64,000 bases of DNA from an uncultured Bacteroidales bacterium (lineage in GTDB: Bacteria; Bacteroidota; Bacteroidia; Bacteroidales; P3): positions 1 to 64,000 of the forward strand of contig ONQD01000029.1 in NCBI GenBank assembly GCA_900319865.1, read 5' to 3'. The notes under the pieces are model-generated. The model made no database searches. It worked only from the letters and a program-made list of their open reading frames with translations, and was not told the origin of the DNA. Below are positions 18,287 to 25,999 of the stretch, piece after piece; position 1 is the first letter of the stretch; every line of letters starts with the position of its first letter. The position numbers were made by a program, and so were the translations under genes.

Positions 18287-21200
18287 ATGAAAAAAGTCCT
18301 CGCCCTCTTTCTGCTTGCCCTTCTCGGCCTCGGTTCGCTCCAGGCCCAGCAGTCGGCTGAGCGTCTGGCCCGCCGTGTGCTTGGCAAACAGGCACGCCAT
18401 TTCGAGTTTGTGTGCCAAAAGGATACTGTCGATTTCTTCTCCCTTTCCATGCACGGAAAGAAGATACGTGTGGTGGGCAACAACGACAACTCTATGGCTA
18501 TGGGTCTGAACTACTACCTCAAGGAGTATGCCCATGTCGATGTGTCGTGGTATGCCAGCCAGCCGGTCCAGTTGCCCGCCCTTTGGCCTGCCGTCAAGGG
18601 CCAGGTGGTGCATCGCTGTGCTGTCCCGTGGCGTTTTTTCCTCAACTACTGCACCTACGGCTACACTATGGTGTGGTGGCAATGGCCCCAGTGGGAACGC
18701 TTCATCGACTGGATGGCGCTCAACGGGGTCAACATGCCGCTGGCGCTCACCGGCCAGGAAGCCGTGTGGCAGCAGGTGTGGCGTGAAATGGGAATGACCG
18801 ATGACGAGATTCGTGCCTATTTCAGCGGTCCAGCCCACCTCCCGTGGCACCGTATGGCCAATCTCGACAGCTTCGGCGGTCCCTTGCCCCAGCAATGGAT
18901 TGACGGGCAGAAGGACTTGCAAGTCAAAATACTGGCCCGCGAGCGCGAATTGGGCATGACCCCCGTGCTCCCGGCCTTCGCTGGCCACGTGCCGCAACGC
19001 ATAGCCCAGCGCTATCCCCAGGCCAACATCACCCAGCTCAGCAGCTGGTGCGGCTTCGAACCCACCTATTTCCTCAACTCCACCGATAGCCTTTTCGCTG
19101 TTATCCAGCGTTCCTATCTCGAAAAACAAACCGCCCTCTATGGCACCGGCCACATCTATGGTGTCGACCCCTTCAACGAGATGGACCCTCCCAGCTGGGA
19201 CCCCGAATATCTCGCCTCCGTTTCCCGCCACATCTATTCTTCGCTCAGCCAGGTCGACCCTCAGGCTTCGTGGCTGCAGATGTCGTGGGTGTTCTATTAT
19301 AAACGTCGCCAGTGGACCCCCGAGCGGCTCAAGGCATACCTCACCGCAGTCCCTCAGGGCCGCATGGTTCTGCTCGACTATTTCTGCGAGAAGACCGAAG
19401 TATGGCGCGAAACCGACGGTTTCTTCGGCCAACCCTTCATTTGGTGCTATCTGGGCAATTTTGGAGGCAACACCATGCTGGTGGGCGACCTCAACGGATT
19501 GGACCACAAGCTGAATCAAGCCTTTGCCCAGCAGGGCGGCAATATGGTGGGCATAGGCTCCACCCTCGAAAGTTTCGACAACAGCCCCCAGATCTTCCAA
19601 TTACTCCTTGAGCATCCGTGGAATCTCAGTCCCGCAACCGATAGGGTAGGGCATTTTGTCCGCCGATGGGCCGACATGCGTCGAGGCAGTCCTGACAGCA
19701 ATTGTCGCGCCGCCTGGCGGCTTCTGGCCGATTCGGTCTATAAGGATTGGTCGTTCTATGGGCTTGGCACACAGATGGTGGCGCGTCCCTCGCTCGCCGG
19801 TCACGGCACCTACTACACCAAACCCTACTATTCCTACGACAATGCCACCCTCCTGCGAGCGTTGCACTTGCTCCTGCGTGCCGAAACGCCTCATGCGGGA
19901 TACCAATACGATGTGGCCAACCTCCTGTCGCAGTGGCTGGGCAATCATTTCATGGAGGTCCGCGATGCCTTTGCTGTGGCCTACCGTCATGGCGATGTGT
20001 CCGCCATGAGCCGCTACCGCGACCTCGCCCTCGAAATGATAGACGATGCTGACCGTCTGCTCAACACCGTCGAGCCACTCTCGTTGAGCCGGTGGGTGGC
20101 CGATGCCCACAACTGGGGCACCACCCTGGCCGACAAGCATTATTACGAGACCCAGGCCCGAACGCTGCTCACCATTTGGGGCGGCCCCGTCCTCAACGAC
20201 TACGCCAACCGCATGTGGGGCGGCCTCCTCTCGGGATACTACCGTATGCGCTGGCAGATGTTTTTCGACAGCGTCATTTCCGCCGCCCCCAACGGCAGGA
20301 TGTTCAATCAGGTGGAGTTCCTCACCACCCTCACCGCCGCCGAGCAGGTGTGGACCCGCCAGTATTGGGACAACCTCACACCTCCCTCCCAAGGCTCCAC
20401 CCTTCAGCAGGCAACCGCCATTATGCACAAGATAGACCAAGGCCACTATGCTGTTCCCGACCGCGCCCGTCAGGTGCTTGCCGACTACATGCGACGCTTC
20501 CCCCAGGCACAGTTGCAGGATGTGTATAAACTCTGTTTTCAAGACATTTATGGCCCGGGCCACATCATCAAGGACTCCGCGTCGTGTGCTGGATATATCA
20601 CGCGCGAAATGGAGCAGGTCGACACTCTCGACACCCGCTATCCCGACTACGAGTATGCCGGCATCGACGGCAATTTTGTCCGTGTCAATATCAAGGTTCT
20701 CAAACAGCACCGTTTCGATTTGGGACGTTTTGTCCAGCTGCTGATGCAGAGTGCCTCGCAGGTCAACCCCATGCCTCTCTACGATTGGCGCGGACAGTGG
20801 CAACGCATTCAAAACCAGCTCCGCACCATCCAGCCACAGCCCCTCAACTTCGACGATGATGCCGCCCGGCTCGACAGCCTCTTCAATCGCGGCGAATATG
20901 TGTTCCACCACAGCACCCGCTTCAACCAAACCTATGCTCCCCACTACCGTCTCATCCGCCGCGACCTCTTCGAGAAAGAAATCCTGCCACAAATCGCTGC
21001 CACTTCAAAAGCACAGAACGTCCCCGAGGATTTTGACGCTTTCTTTGTCCGCTTCCGGCAGGACTGCCCCTTCCAGCAGTCGCGGCTGGCTCCCGATGCT
21101 CAGTTTTTGAGGACTACCGACATCGATGTCCCGAACAGCGAGCCGGAGTTCTATACCGTAAAGCTCTCTGCCAAGGACTGGAAATGCACCACCAACGAGT

Positions 21201-21355
21201 GGTTCGACACCTACAAGACCAAGTTCGAACAACGGCAGCCCAATCAGCAAGTTGTCGTATTCACTGTTGAGGATACGGGTATCTACTTCGAATGGATGTT
21301 CCAACGCATCGATGGCCGCTGGTTCCTGAAGCAAGTGGTGGATTACAGCATGTAA
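18287..21355 (+). CDS. GH89 alpha-N-acetylglucosaminidase with extra C-terminal domains
   Basis: 1022 residues with signal peptide (LALFLLALLGLGSLQA). Residues ~25-720 match the GH89 (NAGLU) family: an N-terminal alpha/beta domain, then RFFLNYCTYGYTMVWWQWP, LNGVNMPLALTGQE, PAFAGHVP, YGVDPFNEM (acid/base Glu) and LLDYFCEKTEVW. It should remove terminal alpha-GlcNAc from mucin or glycosaminoglycan chains. About 300 additional residues follow: a domain around DVYKLCFQDIYGPGHII and a DUF4348-like end (DFDAFFVRFRQDCPFQQSRL). Typical GH89 enzymes end near 720, so this is a fusion. Confidence 0.88.
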   Translation: MKKVLALFLLALLGLGSLQAQQSAERLARRVLGKQARHFEFVCQKDTVDFFSLSMHGKKIRVVGNNDNSMAMGLNYYLKEYAHVDVSWYASQPVQLPALWPAVKGQVVHRCAVPWRFFLNYCTYGYTMVWWQWPQWERFIDWMALNGVNMPLALTGQEAVWQQVWREMGMTDDEIRAYFSGPAHLPWHRMANLDSFGGPLPQQWIDGQKDLQVKILARERELGMTPVLPAFAGHVPQRIAQRYPQANITQLSSWCGFEPTYFLNSTDSLFAVIQRSYLEKQTALYGTGHIYGVDPFNEMDPPSWDPEYLASVSRHIYSSLSQVDPQASWLQMSWVFYYKRRQWTPERLKAYLTAVPQGRMVLLDYFCEKTEVWRETDGFFGQPFIWCYLGNFGGNTMLVGDLNGLDHKLNQAFAQQGGNMVGIGSTLESFDNSPQIFQLLLEHPWNLSPATDRVGHFVRRWADMRRGSPDSNCRAAWRLLADSVYKDWSFYGLGTQMVARPSLAGHGTYYTKPYYSYDNATLLRALHLLLRAETPHAGYQYDVANLLSQWLGNHFMEVRDAFAVAYRHGDVSAMSRYRDLALEMIDDADRLLNTVEPLSLSRWVADAHNWGTTLADKHYYETQARTLLTIWGGPVLNDYANRMWGGLLSGYYRMRWQMFFDSVISAAPNGRMFNQVEFLTTLTAAEQVWTRQYWDNLTPPSQGSTLQQATAIMHKIDQGHYAVPDRARQVLADYMRRFPQAQLQDVYKLCFQDIYGPGHIIKDSASCAGYITREMEQVDTLDTRYPDYEYAGIDGNFVRVNIKVLKQHRFDLGRFVQLLMQSASQVNPMPLYDWRGQWQRIQNQLRTIQPQPLNFDDDAARLDSLFNRGEYVFHHSTRFNQTYAPHYRLIRRDLFEKEILPQIAATSKAQNVPEDFDAFFVRFRQDCPFQQSRLAPDAQFLRTTDIDVPNSEPEFYTVKLSAKDWKCTTNEWFDTYKTKFEQRQPNQQVVVFTVEDTGIYFEWMFQRIDGRWFLKQVVDYSM

Positions 21356-21436
21356 ACATCACCGCACCAGCATCGTGTAGACCAAAGCGTATACATCCTT
21401 CACCGCGCCAGCATTTGGCCCCCCCCCATGCGTATA

Positions 21437-21524
21437 CAAGCGTCACGGCGGCAGCGTCCCCTTTAGAAAGGGGTGCCACGACAGTGGCGGGGTATGTATC
21501 CCGCTGGCGGAGCCAGCACAAATC
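21437..21524 (+). repeat. Dispersed repeat family 1, copy 2
   Basis: The sequence runs CGTCACGGCGGCAGCGTCC, then CCTTTAGAAAGGGG, GTGCCACGACAGTGGC and GGGGTATGTATCCCGC, and ends GGCGGAGCCAGC. It contains nested hairpins CCCCTTT/AAAGGGG, GCCAC/GTGGC and GCTGGC/GCCAGC. The copy at 21667-21755 differs at one position in the core. Its minus strand carries TTTC followed by a 12-nt stretch identical to the start of CRISPR spacer 1. Confidence 0.8.
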
Positions 21525-21572
21525 ACAAAAGTCCTCTTTAAAATAATATATGGACTATCTGCATTTGTTTTC

Positions 21573-21640
21573 TGATACATACCCCCCGGTTTCGCCGTAC
21601 CCCTCTGAAAGAGGGGACTCGCGGTGGCAGTCCGCCTATC
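21573..21640 (-). repeat. Dispersed repeat family 1, copy 3 (inverted)
   Basis: GATACATACCCCCCGG..., a CCCCTCTGAAAGAGGGG hairpin and CGCGGTGGCAGTCCGCC closely match the copy at 447-523 and are inverted relative to the two flanking copies. Confidence 0.75.
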
Positions 21641-21666
21641 GCTAGCTAAGGTAACTAAATGTGGAA

Positions 21667-21755
21667 ACAAGCGTCACGGCGGCAGCGTCCCCTTTAGAAA
21701 GGGGTGCCACGATAGTGGCGGGGTATGTATCCCGCTGGCGGAGCCAGCACAAATC
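21667..21755 (+). repeat. Dispersed repeat family 1, copy 4
   Basis: Nearly identical to 21437-21524 (one substitution, GACAGTGG to GATAGTGG). Together the copies make an inverted/direct repeat cluster at the left edge of the defence island. Confidence 0.8.
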
Positions 21756-21837
21756 CAAGTTTCCCCACTATTGTAACTAACTTACATATACACAATAGTC
21801 TAACTCCTTGACAAGTTGTTTTTTACCCAATAGGTTA

Positions 21838-21901
21838 AGAAGAGCTTTATAAGAGGTGACGAAGAGCTTAACGGTAATCGAAGCGAGAACAATCCGAAAT
21901 A
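21838..21901 (+). repeat. Dispersed element family 2, copy 1
   Basis: AGAGCTTTATA, AAGAGGTGA, AAGAGCTTAA, CGAAGC and CGAAAT occur in this order and recur in the same order at 53352-53415, upstream of cas12a. The rest of the 21356-22644 gap holds the family 1 repeats, repeated AACCTACA/GTAGGTTC words (22066-22098) and a 26-codon open stretch (22172-22252) too short to support as a gene. Confidence 0.5.
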
Positions 21902-22358
21902 GGACAAATTTCCTCCGTGTGTTTTCTTGAAATCGCTTGACAGATTTTTGCTGGTTAAACTGATTGGCTTGTCATATATATGGACCTAAGAAAAAAGTCA
22001 ACTGTCACCCTTTTCAGAAGAGGCGGGAACTGCAAAACGCGAGGCTTACCCTAAAGAATGGGTTCAGTGTAGGTTCGCTTGCAGAGAGAACCTACACCGA
22101 AGGCACACTGGACATATAGAAAAGCAGGGACGGAGCAGCATTAGGAGCATAGTGCAGGCATAGAGGAAACAATATGCTAGAAGATGCAATCCAAACCCTT
22201 GAAGGATGGAATCGATTTAAGACTACATACAGAGGAATGGCGGTAAAGCCGTGATAATTCCTTTAACCCCAAAAAGACAAGAGTGAATGAAGAGTCGGCC
22301 AGATGACCGATTTGGGTTTATTTTAGCCGATGAATGTATCTATGTCGGAGAATTTTTG

Positions 22359-22366
22359 TATATTTG
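22359..22366 (+). promoter_or_regulatory. -7 promoter element (TATATTTG)
   Basis: A TAnnTTTG element 103 bases before the structured element at 22469 and 279 bases before the helicase gene. It would place the palindromic element in the transcript leader. Confidence 0.55.
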
Positions 22367-22468
22367 CAACACGAAAAAACGAATTTATTAACGAAACAAA
22401 TAGGATAAGAAACAGAAATATAGAATTATAACAAAGACATAATATTATTAGGCGTTTTTGCTATTCAA

Positions 22469-22580
22469 CTACTCCGAAATGTGGAAGTTTCTTTAGTAGT
22501 ACCGCAGAAAGCAAGAAACGCTCACGGGATTACCGTGAGCTTTCTGTTGGTACTATAGGTATTCCACAACCTCGGAGTAG
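22469..22580 (+). ncRNA. Long multi-stem palindromic element, probable structured RNA
   Basis: Five nested, perfectly paired stems: CTACTCCGA/TCGGAGTAG (9 bp, 22469-22477 with 22572-22580), TGTGGAA/TTCCACA (7), TAGTACC/GGTACTA (7), CAGAAA/TTTCTG (6) and GCTCACGG/CCGTGAGC (8) with a GATTA loop at 22528-22532. About 37 pairs in 112 bases, interrupted by internal loops, in one orientation downstream of a promoter. It could be a leader structure for the PLD-helicase operon, a separate small RNA, or a MITE-like insertion. It matches no RNA family I recognise. Confidence 0.6.
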
Positions 22581-22644
22581 ACAAAAGTTCACGGTTTTTT
22601 GTTTGTGATGCTTTGAAAGGCGAAGCGCCAAAACGCCAAGCCTT

Positions 22645-23901
22645 ATGAGCACCAAATTCTTCAACAATATAGAGACGACGCTGATGGACAAGTTCCACGG
22701 CATCGCCACAGCAATGGCCAACTTCGACATCTTCCATGCCGTAGTTGGCTATTTTCGTTCCAGCGGTTATTTCAAACTGCGTCAAGAGCTGGAGAACGTA
22801 AAAGAGATACGTATCCTTGTAGGTATCAATATCGACAATCTCTTCCTTCAGTCTCAAGCAGCTGGACGTATATTCTTTGGCAATCAACAAGCATCTTTGG
22901 AGCAGTATGCCGAGGCGTTCTTGCGCGATGTGAAAGAATCCAAATATGATAGCGAGGTAGACAAAGGCATCCGACAATTCTGCAACGATATAGCCGACGA
23001 CCGCCTGCAATTGAGAATCCACCCAACCCGTGACCTACATGCAAAATTCTACCTCTGTCTGCCGCAGCAGTACAATGAGCATAGCGACGGTTGGGTCATC
23101 ATGGGTAGCAGCAATCTCAGCGAACAGGGATTGGGGACGACAGCATCGCCACGTTATGAACTCAACGTGGCAATGAAGGACTACGATGATGTGAACTTTT
23201 GCGAAACTGAGTTTCAAAAGCTTTGGGAACAATCCCTACCCGTCACTTTCACCGATATGGAGCACATAATGCGCCGTACCCACCTTGCCCCAGAAGATGA
23301 GTTGCCTACACCTTACGAACTGTACATGCGTATGTTGATAGACCATTTTGGCTCGCAGGTGGAGGACGATTTTGCACCAACCCTTCCTGAAGGCTACGAC
23401 AACCTCACCTACCAGCGTGACGCGGTGGTGCAGGGCTACGACATCATGATGCGCCATAATGGGTGCTTTCTTTCTGATGTGGTCGGTTTGGGCAAGACTG
23501 TTGTCGCTGCCATGATTGCCCAACGTTTTATTTTCGCCAACGGAGAAAACACACGCATACTGGTCATCTTCCCTCCATCGGTGCGAAGCAACTGGGAAGA
23601 GACCTTCCGTGACTTTGGCATCAAGAACAAATACAGCCGTTTCATCAGCAATGGCAGCCTCGACAAGGTGATTGCAGGCGATGGCTATGACGAGAAAGAG
23701 TATTACGACCTTATCATTGTCGATGAGGCTCACAACTTCCGTCACGATAGCACGGGTGGCTACGACCTGCTTCAGCGCATCTGCAAGTCGTCTCGCGCCA
23801 ATAGCGGCAACGTGACAGGCAAAAAGCGGGTTCTGTTGCTCTCTGCCACACCCTTCAACACCAGCTGTTGCTATTCCAAGATAACGCCCAATGCACATTA
23901 G
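22645..23901 (+). CDS. PLD-nuclease/SNF2 helicase, N-terminal fragment of a broken gene
   Basis: 418 residues before a premature stop. Residues ~1-190 are a phospholipase D-like (HKD) nuclease: LHAKFYL and GSSNLSEQGL are the H-x-K and GSxN parts. A superfamily 2 helicase follows: Walker A VVGLGKT, DEAH box IIVDEAHNF and motif III LLLSATPFN. Right after motif III the frame is lost and ends CCYSKITPNAH. The remainder of the helicase continues in another frame from 23868. The gene heads an R-M-like operon with the methyltransferase at 26000. Confidence 0.8.
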   Translation: MSTKFFNNIETTLMDKFHGIATAMANFDIFHAVVGYFRSSGYFKLRQELENVKEIRILVGINIDNLFLQSQAAGRIFFGNQQASLEQYAEAFLRDVKESKYDSEVDKGIRQFCNDIADDRLQLRIHPTRDLHAKFYLCLPQQYNEHSDGWVIMGSSNLSEQGLGTTASPRYELNVAMKDYDDVNFCETEFQKLWEQSLPVTFTDMEHIMRRTHLAPEDELPTPYELYMRMLIDHFGSQVEDDFAPTLPEGYDNLTYQRDAVVQGYDIMMRHNGCFLSDVVGLGKTVVAAMIAQRFIFANGENTRILVIFPPSVRSNWEETFRDFGIKNKYSRFISNGSLDKVIAGDGYDEKEYYDLIIVDEAHNFRHDSTGGYDLLQRICKSSRANSGNVTGKKRVLLLSATPFNTSCCYSKITPNAH

Positions 23902-25955
23902 ATGGCATCAGCAACATCACAGACACCTTTGCACCCTGGATAAAGGAGTACGACACCCTGATGTCGCAACGGCGAAACCTCAGTCCAGAAGTTCTTACAC
24001 AACGAACAGATGTCATCAACCAGCATATGCGGCAAGTTGTGTTGGAGAAGATAATGGTGCGCCGCACACGCAGCAACATACAGCATATGCCCCAATACGC
24101 CAACGAGGTTCGTTTTCCCCTCCTCCTCGACCCTGAGGACCGCACCTACAAGATGCCACCCGAAGTGTTGATTCTCTTTTGGAACACATACAAGAAATTG
24201 ATAGACACCCCTACTTCCTCGCTGAAGGAGGTGAACCCCAAGATGTTTGACGGCAGTGGACTACGCTATGCACGATATAGAGCTGTGGAATACTGTCCCA
24301 AATATCGCGTACCCTCTGGCAAGAAAGCAAAACAACTGGCCGACTCCCTAGCATCCATCTATCAGACCCATATGGTCAAACGCCTTGAAAGTAGCTTCTA
24401 TGCCTTTCGGCGTTCGCTGCATACCTTGCTGGATGCCACACGTGGCATGATTAAGATGTTCCAAGAAGATAAGGTTATCATTGCTCCCGAATTGAATGTA
24501 AAGAAACTACAGGCCGACGGATTGGAACTGGACGAAATTATTGAGTTGGCAATGAAAAAGGACTACAATATTGACGACATCCTATACCAAGCATCCGATT
24601 TCCAACCAGAATTCCTGCCCATGCTGAAATACGACGAAGCTTTGCTCAGCGACCTGTGCTGTAAATGGGATGCCGTGAAGGACGACCCGAAGTTAGACCT
24701 TTTTGTCGATATGCTGCAAAGCGAACTGTTCGACAAAGAGCGTAATCCTTCGGGAAAGCTCGTTGTCTTTTCCGAAAGCGTTGACACTGTCAACTATCTC
24801 ACCACCCAGTTGGAACGACGGCTAGGACGACAGGATATCCTTTCTGTTTGTGCCCGCGACCGTAATCGCAAACGCGACGATATACGCTCCAGTTTCGATG
24901 CCAACTACAAAGGAGAGGCTTCCGATCGTTACAATATCATTATCACCAGCGACGTGCTGGCCGAAGGTGTCAATCTGCACCGCGCCAATATTATTGTCAA
25001 CTACGACAGTCCTTGGAACGCCACACGACTTATGCAGCGCATCGGAAGAGTCAACCGCATAGGCTCTACCTCTAAGGCTATCCACAACTACATGTTCTAC
25101 CCCTCTGAAATGGGTGATGCCATCATCAGCCTGAAGAAAAATTCACTCATCAAGCTACAGAGCTTCCATTCCGCACTAGGAGAAGACACTAAAATCTACT
25201 CACACGACGAGATAGTGCATGAGTTTCATCTCTTCAATACCGATAAGCACGACGACACCGACCGTATGCTTGAACTGTTTCGCGAGGTACAGGCACTTCA
25301 CAACAGCAACCCTACACTATACCGTCGTATCAAACAACTGCCCTGCAAAAGCCGTTGTGTAAGGAATACGAACCCTAATACCTTGCCGCAATCACAAGTT
25401 TGTACAGTCACATATCTATCCTCCCCGCAAAAGAAAGCTTTCTATCTTGTCGGGGAGCACACGCGTGAACTCTCTTTCTTAGAGGCTGCCGATATCATGA
25501 ATGCAAGTCCCGAGGAGAAAGCTATAGCTTTAGACGTGTGTGAGAAACAGCATTACGAGCAGGTGAGCGAGGCCATGAACCAATACACTTCCCTACAGCA
25601 GAAAAACATCAATGAAAACAAGCCCAAGATTGGCAGCAAAGACAACGACGCTAAAAAAGCAGCTGCATTTTTGCGCGAGGTACGACCCTCTCTACCCGAC
25701 GATGATACCCGAAAGGCTGTTGATATCTTAAAGGAACTGGTTGAGCAGGGTAAGTATAATCAGTTGGCGGACAACCTGAACCGGTTGTCTCGAAAGCACA
25801 AAAAGACTCCAATGCCTATCATCGAGATAGTGAAACAGTTGGAAGAGCTGAAAGCCCAGTATGCCCAGCCCGAAAAAGAGACTTCTACCCAGACAAGTAC
25901 CAATTTCACTGCCGATATAATCCTCAGTGAGACATTTGTCTCTAACATACATTAA
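23868..25955 (+). CDS. SNF2 helicase C-terminal fragment of the same broken gene
   Basis: 695 residues beginning in frame at LLFQDNAQ, which in homologous helicases follows SATPFN after roughly ten residues. It holds the second RecA-like domain: VVFSESVDTV, ITSDVLAEGVNLHRA (motif V) and RLMQRIGRVNRIG (motif VI), then a Lys-rich C-terminal region. It lacks a good start codon (TTG at 23868), so it is probably translated poorly if at all. A deletion of length 1 modulo 3, about 22-25 bases judging from the missing residues, would explain the break. Confidence 0.75.
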   Translation: MLFQDNAQCTLDGISNITDTFAPWIKEYDTLMSQRRNLSPEVLTQRTDVINQHMRQVVLEKIMVRRTRSNIQHMPQYANEVRFPLLLDPEDRTYKMPPEVLILFWNTYKKLIDTPTSSLKEVNPKMFDGSGLRYARYRAVEYCPKYRVPSGKKAKQLADSLASIYQTHMVKRLESSFYAFRRSLHTLLDATRGMIKMFQEDKVIIAPELNVKKLQADGLELDEIIELAMKKDYNIDDILYQASDFQPEFLPMLKYDEALLSDLCCKWDAVKDDPKLDLFVDMLQSELFDKERNPSGKLVVFSESVDTVNYLTTQLERRLGRQDILSVCARDRNRKRDDIRSSFDANYKGEASDRYNIIITSDVLAEGVNLHRANIIVNYDSPWNATRLMQRIGRVNRIGSTSKAIHNYMFYPSEMGDAIISLKKNSLIKLQSFHSALGEDTKIYSHDEIVHEFHLFNTDKHDDTDRMLELFREVQALHNSNPTLYRRIKQLPCKSRCVRNTNPNTLPQSQVCTVTYLSSPQKKAFYLVGEHTRELSFLEAADIMNASPEEKAIALDVCEKQHYEQVSEAMNQYTSLQQKNINENKPKIGSKDNDAKKAAAFLREVRPSLPDDDTRKAVDILKELVEQGKYNQLADNLNRLSRKHKKTPMPIIEIVKQLEELKAQYAQPEKETSTQTSTNFTADIILSETFVSNIH

Positions 25956-25999
25956 CCATATACATTATTTTACCCCTTGAACATTTAAACCAACCACTT

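Noticed and set aside
22172-22252. 26-codon reading frame before the helicase operon
   Set aside because: Too short, no recognisable family, and no start context to support it.
22469-22580. Retron msr-msd RNA
   Set aside because: Complementary ends and hairpins are reminiscent, but no reverse transcriptase gene occurs in the island.
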